The notes under the pieces were generated by a model. That model was not told where the DNA came from, searched no databases, and saw only the letters and a program-made list of their open reading frames with translations. The position numbers were made by a program, and so were the translations under genes. From the NCBI RefSeq assembly GCF_943736975.1, contig NZ_CALSFO010000003.1:248001-312000 (forward strand): 64,000 nt of DNA. The letters run 5' to 3'. Shown here in pieces: positions 42,966-55,235 of this stretch (the first letter of the stretch is position 1; every line of letters begins with the position of its first letter). This DNA comes from Streptococcus sp. Marseille-Q0941 (lineage in GTDB: Bacteria; Bacillota; Bacilli; Lactobacillales; Streptococcaceae).

Positions 42966-43035
42966 AGGAAACGTCGGAAAAGACGTAGTGATGCGAAAGC
43001 ATAGGTAGGTCATTCTAAAAGAAACGAGATATCGA
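42966..43035 (+). ncRNA. Structured guaC leader of unknown class
   Basis: About 70 nt with two hairpins in series: ACGTC-GGAAAA-GACGT (42971-42986) and ATGC-GAAA-GCAT (42991-43002, a GNRA tetraloop), then AGGTAGGTCATTC. It does not match the purine riboswitch core. No clear ribosome site is visible close to the ATG, so structure may control translation. Confidence 0.4.
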
Positions 43036-44019
43036 ATGTTGAACGAATTTCCGATTTTTGATTACGAAGATATTCAGTTAATCCCTAACAAATGTGTCCT
43101 TAAAAGTCGTGCAGAAGCTGACACACAAGTGACACTTGGGAAGCATACCTTTAAATTACCAGTTGTTCCCTCTAATATGCAAACGATTTTGGACGAAGAT
43201 GTTGCAGAGCAATTGGCTAAAGGTGGCTACTTCTACATTATGCACCGTTTTGATGAGGGTGGGCGCATTCCTTTTATCAAACGCATGCATGAGAAAGGTT
43301 TGATTGCTTCTATCTCTGTTGGTGTTAAAGATTACGAGTATGATTTTGTTAGTCAATTAAAGGAAGATGCTCCAGAGTACATCACGATTGATATCGCTCA
43401 TGGTCATGCAGATAGCGTCATTTCAATGATTCAGCACATAAAAAAGGAGTTGCCAGATACTTTTGTCATCGCTGGTAACGTTGGTACTCCAGAAGCTGTG
43501 CGTGAACTTGAAAATGCTGGTGCTGATGCTACTAAGGTTGGAATCGGTCCAGGTAAAGTATGTATTACTAAGGTTAAAACTGGTTTTGGTACGGGTGGTT
43601 GGCAACTAGCGGCTCTTCGCTGGTGTGCTAAAGCTGCACGTAAACCGATTATTGCTGATGGTGGGATTCGTACACACGGTGACATTGCTAAGTCAATCCG
43701 CTTCGGAGCAAGCATGGTTATGATTGGTTCACTATTTGCAGGTCATATTGAAAGCCCTGGTAAAACAGTCGAAGTCGATGGTAAACAATTTAAAGAATAC
43801 TATGGTTCAGCTTCAGAATACCAAAAAGGTGCCTATAAGAATGTTGAAGGCAAGAAGATTCTTCTTCCTGCCAAAGGATATTTGCAGGATACCCTTACTG
43901 AAATGGAGCAAGATTTGCAGAGTTCGATTTCTTATGCTGGAGGTCGCAAGGTTGCTGATCTTCGTCACGTTGATTATGTCATTGTGAAGAACTCTATCTG
44001 GAATGGAGATGCTCACTAA
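43036..44019 (+). CDS. guaC: GMP reductase
   Basis: 327 residues, IMPDH/GMPR barrel without CBS domains. Catalytic Cys in [11 protein letters not shown] and flap region [10 protein letters not shown]. It reduces GMP to IMP, opening guanine nucleotides for adenine synthesis. Starts [20 protein letters not shown]. It lies directly before the xpt-pbuX salvage pair. Confidence 0.95.
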   Translation: MLNEFPIFDYEDIQLIPNKCVLKSRAEADTQVTLGKHTFKLPVVPSNMQTILDEDVAEQLAKGGYFYIMHRFDEGGRIPFIKRMHEKGLIASISVGVKDYEYDFVSQLKEDAPEYITIDIAHGHADSVISMIQHIKKELPDTFVIAGNVGTPEAVRELENAGADATKVGIGPGKVCITKVKTGFGTGGWQLAALRWCAKAARKPIIADGGIRTHGDIAKSIRFGASMVMIGSLFAGHIESPGKTVEVDGKQFKEYYGSASEYQKGAYKNVEGKKILLPAKGYLQDTLTEMEQDLQSSISYAGGRKVADLRHVDYVIVKNSIWNGDAH

Positions 44020-44027
44020 AAAATTTA

Positions 44028-44169
44028 TTACTTATTTATGCCACGAATTGGCGTGGCGTTTCTACAAGGTACCGTAAATACCTAACAATGAGTAAGCTGG
44101 AGAGATAGAGAGATAGGTGTTAAATCTATTTCTTTGTTTCCTAGAGGCTTACTTTGTAAGTCTCTTTTT
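44028..44169 (+). promoter_or_regulatory. Purine (guanine-type) riboswitch with terminator
   Basis: Aptamer: P1 TTACTTAT/ATGAGTAA (44028-35, 44088-95), P2 GCCACG/CGTGGC with loop AATTGG, joining GTTTCTAC, P3 AGGTA/TACCT with loop CCGTAAA. The specificity base is C44086, so guanine or hypoxanthine/xanthine rather than adenine. The terminator GAGGCTTAC/GTAAGTCTC with TTTTT (44144-44169) competes with an antiterminator formed by the 3' P1 strand AGTAAGC. Ligand should switch off xpt-pbuX. Confidence 0.9.
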
Positions 44170-44184
44170 ATTTCGGAGGTTAAC

Positions 44185-44766
44185 GTGAAATTACTAGAGG
44201 AACGTATTTTAAAAGATGGGAATATTCTAGGTGAGAATATTCTTAAGGTGGATTCATTCTTGACTCACCAAGTGGATTTTTCCTTAATGCGCGAGATTGG
44301 TCGCACCTTTGCTGGATATTTTAAAAATGCTGGTATTACCAAAGTCGTAACCATTGAAGCATCTGGAATTGCTCCAGCTCTATATGTTGCAGAACAATTA
44401 GATGTACCTATGATTTTTGCTAAGAAGGCAAAAAATATCACTATGAATGAGGGAATTTTAACTTCTGAAGTATATTCTTTCACGAAACAAGTTACTAGTA
44501 CCGTATCCATTGCAGGGAAGTTCTTATCTCCAGGAGATAAAGTATTAATTATTGATGATTTCTTGGCTAATGGTCAAGCAGCTAAAGGTTTGATTCAGAT
44601 TATTGAACAAGCTGGTGCTACAATCGAGGCCGTCGGGATTGTGATTGAAAAATCTTTCCAAGATGGTCGTGAACTGTTAGAAAAATCAGGTCATCAGGTA
44701 GTATCACTTGCTCGTTTAGAGCGCTTTGAAAATGGAAGAGTTATCTTCAAGGAGGCAGACATCTAA
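44185..44766 (+). CDS. xpt: Xanthine phosphoribosyltransferase
   Basis: 193 residues from GTG 44185 with GGAGG upstream ([14 protein letters not shown]). PRPP loop [16 protein letters not shown]. Converts xanthine to XMP for salvage. The stop overlaps the pbuX ATG by one base. Controlled by the riboswitch before it. Confidence 0.95.
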   Translation: MKLLEERILKDGNILGENILKVDSFLTHQVDFSLMREIGRTFAGYFKNAGITKVVTIEASGIAPALYVAEQLDVPMIFAKKAKNITMNEGILTSEVYSFTKQVTSTVSIAGKFLSPGDKVLIIDDFLANGQAAKGLIQIIEQAGATIEAVGIVIEKSFQDGRELLEKSGHQVVSLARLERFENGRVIFKEADI

Positions 44767-46025
44767 TGAATCAAAAAGAAAATCACTCAAAAGCAGCCGT
44801 ATTGGGCTTGCAACACTTACTTGCCATGTACTCGGGCTCAATTCTGGTACCAATCATGATTGCAGGTGCTTTAGGTTATTCAGCTCAACAGTTGACCTAC
44901 CTTATTTCTACAGATATTTTTATGTGTGGGGTTGCAACTCTCTTACAATTGCAACTCAATAAACATTTTGGTGTTGGTTTGCCTATTGTTCTTGGGGTAG
45001 CCTTCCAGTCTGTTGCTCCTCTCATCATGATTGGACAAAGTCATGGTAGTGGTGCTATGTTTGGGGCCTTGATTGCTTCAGGGATTTATGTCATCTTGAT
45101 TTCAGGTATCTTCTCTAAAGTTGCCAATCTTTTCCCTTCAATCGTAACTGGTTCAGTCATTACAACTATCGGATTGACCTTGATTCCGGTTGCTATCGGA
45201 AATATGGGAAATAACGTTGAAAAACCAACTGGACAAAGTTTAGCCTTAGCTATGATTACTGTGCTCATCATTCTTTTGGTCAATATCTTTACCAAAGGAT
45301 TCATTAAATCAATTTCAATTTTGATTGGTTTGATTGCAGGTACCATCATCGCTTCAACTATGGGCTTGGTTGATTTCTCGCCAGTAGCAGAAGCTCCACT
45401 GGTTCATGTCCCAACTCCATTCTACTTTGGTGCACCACAATTTGAGATTTCTTCTATTGTAATGATGTGTATTATCGCTACCGTTTCAATGGTAGAATCA
45501 ACTGGTGTATATCTTGCCCTTTCTGATATTACTAAAGATCCAATCGATAGCACTCGTCTCCGTAATGGTTATCGTGCTGAAGGTCTTGCTGTTTTACTTG
45601 GTGGACTTTTCAATACCTTCCCTTATACAGGATTTTCACAAAACGTAGGTTTGGTGAAACTTTCAGGTATTCGTACCCGTTTACCGATCTACTACGCTGG
45701 TGGTTTCCTCATCTTACTTGGTCTTTTGCCTAAGTTCGGTGCCTTAGCACAGATTATCCCTAGCCCTGTTCTAGGTGGAGCCATGCTCGTCATGTTCGGT
45801 TTCGTTTCACTTCAAGGGATGCAAATTTTGTCTCGTGTGGATTTCGAACATAATGAACATAACTTCCTCATTGCAGCAATTTCTATAGCTGCAGGGGTGG
45901 GACTAAACGGAACGAATCTCTTTAATACTCTACCAACAGAATTACAAATGTTCTTCTCAAATGGTATCGTCATTGCAAGTACAGTGGCCATCATTTTGAA
46001 CGCTATTTTGAATCGTAAAAAATAA
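44766..46025 (+). CDS. pbuX: Xanthine permease (NCS2 family)
   Basis: 419 residues, about 14 helices. Family motifs LQHLLAMYSGSILVP, QSVAPLIMIG and STGVYLALSD with GLFNTFPYTGFSQNVGL. A proton- or sodium-driven importer of xanthine; cotranscribed with xpt under riboswitch control. A MITE-like repeat starts just after the stop and may act as its terminator. Confidence 0.95.
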   Translation: MNQKENHSKAAVLGLQHLLAMYSGSILVPIMIAGALGYSAQQLTYLISTDIFMCGVATLLQLQLNKHFGVGLPIVLGVAFQSVAPLIMIGQSHGSGAMFGALIASGIYVILISGIFSKVANLFPSIVTGSVITTIGLTLIPVAIGNMGNNVEKPTGQSLALAMITVLIILLVNIFTKGFIKSISILIGLIAGTIIASTMGLVDFSPVAEAPLVHVPTPFYFGAPQFEISSIVMMCIIATVSMVESTGVYLALSDITKDPIDSTRLRNGYRAEGLAVLLGGLFNTFPYTGFSQNVGLVKLSGIRTRLPIYYAGGFLILLGLLPKFGALAQIIPSPVLGGAMLVMFGFVSLQGMQILSRVDFEHNEHNFLIAAISIAAGVGLNGTNLFNTLPTELQMFFSNGIVIASTVAIILNAILNRKK

Positions 46026-46030
46026 AAAAA

Positions 46031-46205
46031 AGAGGCTGTGACAAAAGTCCTAGCCTCTCTATTTTCTTTGAATTGCGAGCAAGACGCAGTGGTTGAGTGG
46101 GCTCTACTAGGCTGATTTCATCAGCTTTTACAGCCCTACTCAACTGTGCGGAGGTGGGACGACGGAATCGAATTCTAACGAATGACCGATTTCTGTCCTA
46201 CTCTC
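46031..46205. repeat. MITE-like intergenic repeat, copy B
   Basis: 175 bases, about seven differences from copy A at 14651-14826, same orientation, also placed directly behind a gene's stop codon. The first hairpin GAGGCTGTGAC../..GTCCTAGCCTC could terminate pbuX transcription. Confidence 0.85.
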
Positions 46206-46229
46206 TTTTTCTTTTTTAGAGCTTGAGGA

Positions 46230-48224
<1,995 letters not shown>

Positions 48225-48354
48225 GGAATACACAACCTAGAATACTCATCTATCATTTATTGGTTCTATCCAAATACCTTGAGCAAGAAATGCTACTATA
48301 TAAAATAATAAAATAAATATAAAATAAATTTAACAATTAGAAATTAGGAAAAAC

Positions 48355-50637
48355 ATGTATCATTATCCTGTACTTATTCATTATCATCGTAAAGATGAAG
48401 CTTATAAGAATTGCAGTTTCAATAAGATTCCTCTAGATTCAGTAGGGTTTATCAAAGAGGAAGAATACTTTGGAGAAAAATTTTCATTTACTCAACCAAG
48501 TGAAACACCTCTTGAACAAATGGTGTTTACAGTTGAAAAAAATGGAGTCAGCAAAGAATATCCTATCCGATTCAATCATTATCCACTCTTAACAGAGGTT
48601 TGGATTTTAGATGGGGACGAAACCGTGTATTATTCTGAAAATCCAGCTATTGCAAGTCCACACTATAAAGATCAAAATCCATTTGCTTTTGATAAAGCGA
48701 TTAACAGTGCTAGTTTTGACCACCACTGGGGTTACCAAGGAGAATTAGGGTGTCAGGTTTCCGAAAAAGAAACCAGCTTTAAACTATGGTCCCCAACAGC
48801 AACCACTGTACAAGTTATAGTGTATGAATCTGCAAGAAATGATGCTCCGATTTTAAGAACTTATGAGATGGAGCGAGGGAATAGCTATTCATACAGTCAT
48901 AAATATAATACCATTGGTGTCTGGAGTCTTACAGTTCCTGAAAATCTTGCGGGACGAGCTTATCAATACCAGATAGAATTTCCACATCACCAATCAGTAA
49001 CTCGGGATCCATATACGACTGCAACAAGTCCAGATGGCAAACGTTCAGCAATCCTTTCTGAAGAAGAACGCCGAGTTGACGGGTTTGAAGTTAAGAATGG
49101 AATGGAAGCGACATGGCGTTTAGAGAATCCTTGCCAAGCTGTCGTTTATGAAATGCATGTACGTGATTTGACCAAGTCTGAAACATCAGGTGTTTCTCCA
49201 GAGTTAAGAGGGACCTTTCTAGGAGCTGCTCAAACGGGTACAGTCAACCAATATGGCCAGTCTACTGCATTTGACTACATCAAGGAACTAGGTGTTAACT
49301 ATGTTCAACTGCAACCAATTGCAGATCGTCACAAAGAGTATGATGCAGATGGGAATGTCACTTACAACTGGGGTTACGATCCACAAAACTACAATGCACC
49401 AGAAACCAGCCTGTCTACGAATCCAAACGATCCAGGTCAAGTTGTCCGAGATTTGAAAACGATGATTCAAGCCTATCATGATGCTGGAATTGGTGTCATT
49501 ATGGACGTTGTTTACAACCATACTTTTTCAACTGTTGATGCTCCATTCCAAACAACAGTACCGGATTATTATTACCGAATGAATAGAGATGGAAGCTATC
49601 AAAATGGTACAGGTGTAGGAAACGAGACTGCGAGTGAGCATGAAATGTTCCGTAAGTACATGATTGATTCGCTTCTCTATTGGGTAAATGAGTTTAATAT
49701 CGATGGTTTCCGTTTTGATTTGATGGGAATACATGATGTTAAAACCATGCAGATGATTCGTTGGGCAATGGATGAAGTCGATCCTAAAATTATCCTTTAT
49801 GGAGAAGGTTGGGATATGGGGACAGGTCTTGCACCATATGATAAGGCTAAGAAAGATAATGCATATCAGTTGCCAAATATCGGATTTTTCAATGATGACG
49901 AACGAGATGCTGTAAAAGGTTGCGAAGTCTATGGAGAAATCAAATCTGGTTTTGTAAGCGGAGCTCCTACTGAACCAATTGTTGCAAAAGCGATCCTTGG
50001 TAGCCATGAACTAGGTTCTTATCTCAGTCCTAATCAGGTTGTTAACTACGTAGAAGCCCATGATAATTATAACTTGCATGATTTGCTAGCGACTCTTCAT
50101 CCAACAGAAGACCAAACAAGTATCATGAAAAAAGTAGAAACAGCAACTGCAATGAACCTACTTATGCAAGGTATCTCCTTTATGGAACTTGGTCAAGAGT
50201 TCGGTCGTACAAAACTAGTAGCTACAGGCGAAAATGGTGAGGTGACTCATGCTGATCGAGAAAGAGCTATGAATAGTTACAATGCTCCTGATGCTGTTAA
50301 CCAAGTAAATTGGGATTTAATCAATGAGCGTCAGGATAGTATTGAATTTATCCGTCAGATCATTCAACTTAAAACAAAGAGCACTGCTTTTTCATATCCT
50401 ACGTACGATGAAGTTTATCGTCATGTTTTTGTTCATACAGCGATTGAAGACAGTGGCTGGATTGTCTACGAGATTCAAGATGATGACGAGCATTTCTTAG
50501 TTGTCTTTAATGCTAAAGGAGAATCCCAGTATTATGAAAATGCGGGTAACCTTGAAATGCGAATCACTAACAGTCGTTCATTAAATGAAAATACAATTGA
50601 TAATGTTAGTGTGGCAGTTATGAATGTTTTAGCATAA
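48355..50637 (+). CDS. pulA: Type I pullulanase (glycogen debranching), cytoplasmic
   Basis: 760 residues without signal peptide. N-terminal CBM48-type domain, then GH13 with the type I hallmark YNWGYDPQNY. Catalytic Asp in GFRFDLMGIHD, Glu in LYGEGWD, and Asp in VEAHDNYN. It cleaves alpha-1,6 bonds of glycogen or limit dextrins. It precedes glgBCDA but has its own terminator, so synthesis and breakdown are separate transcripts. Confidence 0.94.
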   Translation: MYHYPVLIHYHRKDEAYKNCSFNKIPLDSVGFIKEEEYFGEKFSFTQPSETPLEQMVFTVEKNGVSKEYPIRFNHYPLLTEVWILDGDETVYYSENPAIASPHYKDQNPFAFDKAINSASFDHHWGYQGELGCQVSEKETSFKLWSPTATTVQVIVYESARNDAPILRTYEMERGNSYSYSHKYNTIGVWSLTVPENLAGRAYQYQIEFPHHQSVTRDPYTTATSPDGKRSAILSEEERRVDGFEVKNGMEATWRLENPCQAVVYEMHVRDLTKSETSGVSPELRGTFLGAAQTGTVNQYGQSTAFDYIKELGVNYVQLQPIADRHKEYDADGNVTYNWGYDPQNYNAPETSLSTNPNDPGQVVRDLKTMIQAYHDAGIGVIMDVVYNHTFSTVDAPFQTTVPDYYYRMNRDGSYQNGTGVGNETASEHEMFRKYMIDSLLYWVNEFNIDGFRFDLMGIHDVKTMQMIRWAMDEVDPKIILYGEGWDMGTGLAPYDKAKKDNAYQLPNIGFFNDDERDAVKGCEVYGEIKSGFVSGAPTEPIVAKAILGSHELGSYLSPNQVVNYVEAHDNYNLHDLLATLHPTEDQTSIMKKVETATAMNLLMQGISFMELGQEFGRTKLVATGENGEVTHADRERAMNSYNAPDAVNQVNWDLINERQDSIEFIRQIIQLKTKSTAFSYPTYDEVYRHVFVHTAIEDSGWIVYEIQDDDEHFLVVFNAKGESQYYENAGNLEMRITNSRSLNENTIDNVSVAVMNVLA

Positions 50638-50648
50638 ATAAAAAATGA

Positions 50649-50677
50649 AACTCAAGATTAATCTTGAGTTTTTTTAT
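50649..50677 (+). terminator. Terminator of pulA
   Basis: AACTCAAGATT/AATCTTGAGTT followed by TTTTT. Confidence 0.9.
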
Positions 50678-50978
50678 ATAAAGTTATCCTAATAAAAAAT
50701 ATGGAAATACTACTAAAAATAGTTGAAAATTTCAGATAATTTGATAAAATTGTACTTAAGATACTTTTTCCGAACAAAAAGTTTGATTTGTGAAAACAAC
50801 GTTAAGTTTTTAGAGTGTCTGCTTTGCAAAATTAGGATTAAAAAAAATATTGTAAGTGATTTGATGCTACAAAAACTGATATCAAGGTAGAATATCAATA
50901 AATACTGAAAATATAAGAAATGTCAAGATAATTATTTGAAGATTTTCTAAAAAATATTTATGATAATTCGGAAATTGG
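50678..50978. other. AT-rich gene-free stretch before glgB
   Basis: About 300 bases with no credible open frame, repeat or RNA structure. Two weak CodY-like stretches (near 50725 and 50943) are present but below what I would call. It likely holds upstream control of the glycogen operon. Confidence 0.5.
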
Positions 50979-51007
50979 TTGAAAGTTTTCTTAAAAGATA
51001 GTATAAT
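50979..51007 (+). promoter_or_regulatory. Glycogen operon promoter
   Basis: TTGAAA, 17-base spacer, TATAAT; start near 51014, immediately before the cre site. Confidence 0.88.
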
Positions 51008-51014
51008 AGAAATA

Positions 51015-51029
51015 TAGAAAACGCTTACA
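51015..51029 (+). promoter_or_regulatory. cre site (CcpA operator) at the glg start
   Basis: TAGAAAACGCTTACA matches WTGNAARCGNWWWCA in 14 of 15 positions and covers +1 to +15. CcpA bound here would block initiation or early elongation when preferred sugar is present. Confidence 0.85.
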
Positions 51030-51045
51030 ATATAAAGGGGGATAT

Positions 51046-52974
51046 ATGGATACATTAGAAGCTTTAAGAACTTTTACAACTGGCGAAAATTTCCATCTTC
51101 AGCACTATTTGGGCGCACACCGTGAGGAGAGAGACGGGGAATTGGGCTATACATTCCGTGTTTGGGCTCCAAACGCACAGGCTGTTCATCTAGTGGGTGA
51201 TTTCACAAATTGGGTTGAAAATCAAATCCCCATGGTTCGAAATGAAGCAGGAGTTTGGGAAGTTTTTACAAACTTAGCCCAAGAGGGTCAAATCTATAAA
51301 TATCATATCACTAGAGCCAATGGGCATCAGCTTATGAAGATTGATCCATTAGCTATTCGCTATGAAGCTCGTCCTGGAACTGGAGCAGTTTTAACAGAAA
51401 TTCTAGAAAAGAAATGGAAGGATGGACTTTGGCTAGCTCGAAGAAAACGTTTAGGATTCTTTGAGAGACCTGTGAATATCTACGAAGCTCATGCAGGTTC
51501 GTGGAAGAGAAATCCTGACGGTACACCGTACAGTTTTGCTCAACTAAAAGAGGAGTTAATTCCTTACTTAGTGGAGATGAATTACACACATATTGAGTTC
51601 ATGCCTTTGATGGCGCATCCGCTAGGTTTGAGTTGGGGCTATCAACTGATGGGGTATTTCGGTTTAGAACATTCTTATGGAAGACCTGAAGAGTTTCAGG
51701 ATTTCGTAGAGGAGTGCCACCTAAATAATATCGGTGTTATCGTAGATTGGGTCCCAGGTCACTTTACAATCAATGATGATGCCCTAGCCTACTATGATGG
51801 AACACCAACTTTTGAATATCAAGACCATAACAAAGCTCATAACTATGGTTGGGGGGCATTAAACTTTGACTTAGGTAAAAACGAAGTACAATCCTTCTTG
51901 ATTTCAAGTATTAAGTTCTGGATTGAATTCTATCACCTAGATGGTATTCGAGTGGATGCTGTAAGTAATATCCTTTATCTTGATTATGATAATGCGCCTT
52001 GGACACCTAATAAAGATGGTGGAAATCTTAACTACGAAGGCTATTATTTCCTTCAACGGTTAAATACTGTTATCAAGCTAGCTCACCCAGATGTCATGAT
52101 GATAGCAGAAGAAAGCTCTTCCGCTACTAAAATCACAGGTATGAAGGAAATGGGTGGATTAGGATTCGACTACAAGTGGAATATGGGATGGATGAATGAC
52201 ATTCTCCGCTTTTACGAAGAAGATCCGATTTACCGCAAGTATGACTTTAATCTTGTAACCTTCAGTTTTATGTATGTCTTTAATGAAAATTATCTCTTAC
52301 CATTCTCGCATGATGAGGTTGTACATGGTAAGAAGAGTATGATGCATAAGATGTGGGGCGACCGTTACAATCAATTTGCAGGCCTTAGAAATCTTTATAC
52401 TTATCAAATTTGTCACCCTGGGAAAAAATTACTCTTCATGGGTAGTGAGTTTGGACAATTCTTAGAGTGGAAATCAGAAGAGCAATTAGAGTGGTCTAAT
52501 CTAGAAGATCCAATGAATGCTAAGATGAAATACTTCACATCTCAGTTGAATCAACTTTATAAGGACCACCGTTGTCTTTGGGAAATTGATACAAGCTATG
52601 ATGGTATTGAGATTATCGATGCGGATAATAGAGATCAGAGTGTTCTTTCCTTTATTCGTAAAGGAAAGAAAGGCGAGATGCTAGTCTGTGTCTTTAATAT
52701 GGCACCAGTCGAACGTCCTGATTTCACAATTGGACTACCAGTTGCAGGTGTCTATGAAGAAATTTGGAATACAGAGTTAGAACAATGGGGTGGTGTTTGG
52801 AAAGAACACAATCAAACTGTTCAAACTCAAGAAGGATTATGGAAGGATTATGAGCAAACTTTGACCTTTACTTTGCCAGCTATGGGGGCAAGTATCTGGA
52901 AAATCAAACGTCGCTTGAAGCCCGCTAAAAAAGAATCAAATCAATCTGAAAAAGGAGTAGAAAATGAAGAATGA
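51046..52974 (+). CDS. glgB: 1,4-alpha-glucan branching enzyme
   Basis: 642 residues. CBM48 N-terminal domain (~20-120), GH13 barrel with nucleophile Asp in [12 protein letters not shown], acid Glu in MIAEESS and Asp in [10 protein letters not shown]. Creates alpha-1,6 branches. AAAGGGGG precedes the ATG. The stop overlaps glgC by 11 bases. Lys/Glu-rich C-terminal tail. Confidence 0.96.
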   Translation: MDTLEALRTFTTGENFHLQHYLGAHREERDGELGYTFRVWAPNAQAVHLVGDFTNWVENQIPMVRNEAGVWEVFTNLAQEGQIYKYHITRANGHQLMKIDPLAIRYEARPGTGAVLTEILEKKWKDGLWLARRKRLGFFERPVNIYEAHAGSWKRNPDGTPYSFAQLKEELIPYLVEMNYTHIEFMPLMAHPLGLSWGYQLMGYFGLEHSYGRPEEFQDFVEECHLNNIGVIVDWVPGHFTINDDALAYYDGTPTFEYQDHNKAHNYGWGALNFDLGKNEVQSFLISSIKFWIEFYHLDGIRVDAVSNILYLDYDNAPWTPNKDGGNLNYEGYYFLQRLNTVIKLAHPDVMMIAEESSSATKITGMKEMGGLGFDYKWNMGWMNDILRFYEEDPIYRKYDFNLVTFSFMYVFNENYLLPFSHDEVVHGKKSMMHKMWGDRYNQFAGLRNLYTYQICHPGKKLLFMGSEFGQFLEWKSEEQLEWSNLEDPMNAKMKYFTSQLNQLYKDHRCLWEIDTSYDGIEIIDADNRDQSVLSFIRKGKKGEMLVCVFNMAPVERPDFTIGLPVAGVYEEIWNTELEQWGGVWKEHNQTVQTQEGLWKDYEQTLTFTLPAMGASIWKIKRRLKPAKKESNQSEKGVENEE

Positions 52975-54106
52975 AATGCTAGCTTTAATCCTTGCCGGTG
53001 GGCAAGGAACTCGTCTCGGTAAACTCACTCAAAGCATTGCAAAACCTGCTGTGCAATTTGGCGGGCGCTACCGTATCATTGACTTTGCTCTTTCTAACTG
53101 TGCCAACTCTGGTATCCACAATGTTGGGGTTATCACACAGTATCAACCACTAGCTCTCAACAGCCACATTGGTAATGGTTCTAGTTGGGGTCTTGATGTC
53201 ATTGATTCAGGTGTTTCTATCCTTCAACCTTACTCTGCAAGTGAAGGAAATCGTTGGTTTGAAGGTACAAGTCATGCGATTTACCAAAATATTGACTATA
53301 TCGATAGCATTAATCCTGAGTATGTTTTGATTCTTTCAGGAGACCATATCTACAAGATGGACTATGATGATATGCTCCAATCACACAAGGATAACAATGC
53401 CAGCTTGACAGTTGCTGTCTTGGATGTACCACTAAAAGAAGCTAGTCGTTTCGGTATCATGAATACAGATGCTAATAATCGCATTGTTGAATTCGAAGAA
53501 AAACCTGCCCAACCAAAATCAACCAAGGCATCAATGGGGATTTATATCTTTGACTGGAAACGACTTCGCAACATGCTAGTTGCTGCTGAAAAGGCTAACC
53601 TAGATATGTCTGATTTCGGAAAGAATGTTATTCCAAATTATCTTGAAACTGGTGAAAGTGTCTATGCTTATGAGTTCAATGGATACTGGAAGGATGTTGG
53701 TACAATCGAATCTCTTTGGGAAGCAAATATGGAATACATCTCTCCAGAAAATGCTCTAGATAGCCGAAATCGTCAATGGAAAATTTATTCTCGTAACCTT
53801 ATCGCTCCACCAAACTACCTTGGAGAATTTGCTCAAGTAGAAGACTCTCTAGTAGTGGATGGATGTTACGTGAATGGTACTGTAAAGCACTCTATTTTAT
53901 CTACAGCAGCACAAGTTCGTGAAGGAGCAGAAGTTGTCGATTCTGTTATCATGAGTGGAGCAGTAGTCGGAAAAGGTGCTAAGATTAAACGTGCCATTAT
54001 TGGTGAAGGTGCTATCATTGCCGATGGTGTTGAAATTGATGGAACGGAAGAAGTAGAAGTAGTCGGATATAACGAAGTAGTGGGGGTAGCAACAGATGAA
54101 GATTGA
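52964..54106 (+). CDS. glgC: Glucose-1-phosphate adenylyltransferase, catalytic subunit
   Basis: 380 residues. [17 protein letters not shown], catalytic Asp in [10 protein letters not shown], substrate motif FEEKP, and a C-terminal left-handed beta-helix ([14 protein letters not shown]). Makes ADP-glucose. AAAGGAG lies inside glgB; overlaps glgD by 11 bases. Works as a heteromer with GlgD. Confidence 0.96.
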   Translation: MKNEMLALILAGGQGTRLGKLTQSIAKPAVQFGGRYRIIDFALSNCANSGIHNVGVITQYQPLALNSHIGNGSSWGLDVIDSGVSILQPYSASEGNRWFEGTSHAIYQNIDYIDSINPEYVLILSGDHIYKMDYDDMLQSHKDNNASLTVAVLDVPLKEASRFGIMNTDANNRIVEFEEKPAQPKSTKASMGIYIFDWKRLRNMLVAAEKANLDMSDFGKNVIPNYLETGESVYAYEFNGYWKDVGTIESLWEANMEYISPENALDSRNRQWKIYSRNLIAPPNYLGEFAQVEDSLVVDGCYVNGTVKHSILSTAAQVREGAEVVDSVIMSGAVVGKGAKIKRAIIGEGAIIADGVEIDGTEEVEVVGYNEVVGVATDED

Positions 54107-55235
54107 TAAATATTCAGCGATTTTAGGAAATACCGTTGGTTTCCATGATATGTCAACCTTGACAAGTAATCGTCCAGTGGCAAGTTTGCCATTTGGAGGA
54201 AAGTATCGTTTGATTGACTTCCCACTCTCAAGTTTAGCAAATGCTGGTGTTCGAAGTGTCTTTGGAATCTTCCAACAAGATAACATCAGCTCTGTATTTG
54301 ACCACATTCGTTCAGGACGTGAATGGGGCTTGAATACCCTTCTTAGCCACTACTATCTTGGAATCTACAATACTCGTGTGGAAAGTAGTACTGTTGGTAA
54401 AGAGTATTATCAACAACTCTTGACTTATTTAAAACGTTCTGGATCTAACCAAACGGTTTCCTTGAACTGTGACGTTTTGGTAAATATTGATCTTGTTCAG
54501 GTTTTCCATTTGCATAATACTACAAAATCTCCTATTACGGTTGTTTATAAGAAACTACCTAAAAAGGATATTTCAGAAGTAAATGCTATCCTAGATATTG
54601 ATGAAACTGACCACGTGCTCTCTCACAAACTCTTCGATAAAAAAGCTGAACAAGAATACTACAACATGTCAACGGATATCTTTGTTGTAGATACTCAATG
54701 GTTGATTGAACGTCTGGAAGAAGAAGCTCAGAAAGAACACCCAGAAAAACTACGTTATGTTCTACGTGACTTAGCAGCGGAATCAGGCGCTTTTGCATAC
54801 GAGTATACTGGTTACTTAGCAAATATTCATTCTGTAGAAACATACTACCAAGCCAATATTGATATGCTTGATCAGCATAAATTCTACTCTTTATTCTCTC
54901 CAAATCAAAAGATTCACACAAAGGTGAAAAACGAAGAACCAACTTATTATGCACCTGGTTGTGAAGTAAATACTTCTCAGTTTGCTTCTGGTAGTATTAT
55001 CGAAGGTAAGGTTGTTCGTTCAGTTGTTTCGCGTAATGTTCAGATTCATAAAGATAGCTTAGTTAAAGAATCTATTGTTTTCCCTCGTGTTGTCATTGGC
55101 GAAGGTGCTCAAGTTGAGTATGCAATTATTGATAAGGGTGCTGAAGTAGCTGATGGAGTTGTTATTCGTGGTACAGCAGAAAATCCTGTTGTCATCAAAA
55201 AAGGTGAAAAAGTAACAGAGGACATTCTTTCATGA
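54096..55235 (+). CDS. glgD: Glucose-1-phosphate adenylyltransferase, GlgD subunit
   Basis: 379 residues, GlgC paralogue. The GGxGTRL loop is absent ([18 protein letters not shown]) and the catalytic SGDH is replaced by LNCDVLVN, so it is a regulatory rather than catalytic subunit; in Firmicutes GlgCD heteromers are the active enzyme. Overlaps glgA by 4 bases. Confidence 0.94.
   Translation: MKIDKYSAILGNTVGFHDMSTLTSNRPVASLPFGGKYRLIDFPLSSLANAGVRSVFGIFQQDNISSVFDHIRSGREWGLNTLLSHYYLGIYNTRVESSTVGKEYYQQLLTYLKRSGSNQTVSLNCDVLVNIDLVQVFHLHNTTKSPITVVYKKLPKKDISEVNAILDIDETDHVLSHKLFDKKAEQEYYNMSTDIFVVDTQWLIERLEEEAQKEHPEKLRYVLRDLAAESGAFAYEYTGYLANIHSVETYYQANIDMLDQHKFYSLFSPNQKIHTKVKNEEPTYYAPGCEVNTSQFASGSIIEGKVVRSVVSRNVQIHKDSLVKESIVFPRVVIGEGAQVEYAIIDKGAEVADGVVIRGTAENPVVIKKGEKVTEDILS

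Noticed and set aside
42966-43035. guaC leader as a classical purine riboswitch
   Set aside because: It lacks the TTTCTACC joining region, the CCGTAAA loop and the three-way junction.
50720-50955. CodY-like boxes before glgB
   Set aside because: Matches are about 12 of 15 in very AT-rich DNA, where such matches are expected by chance.
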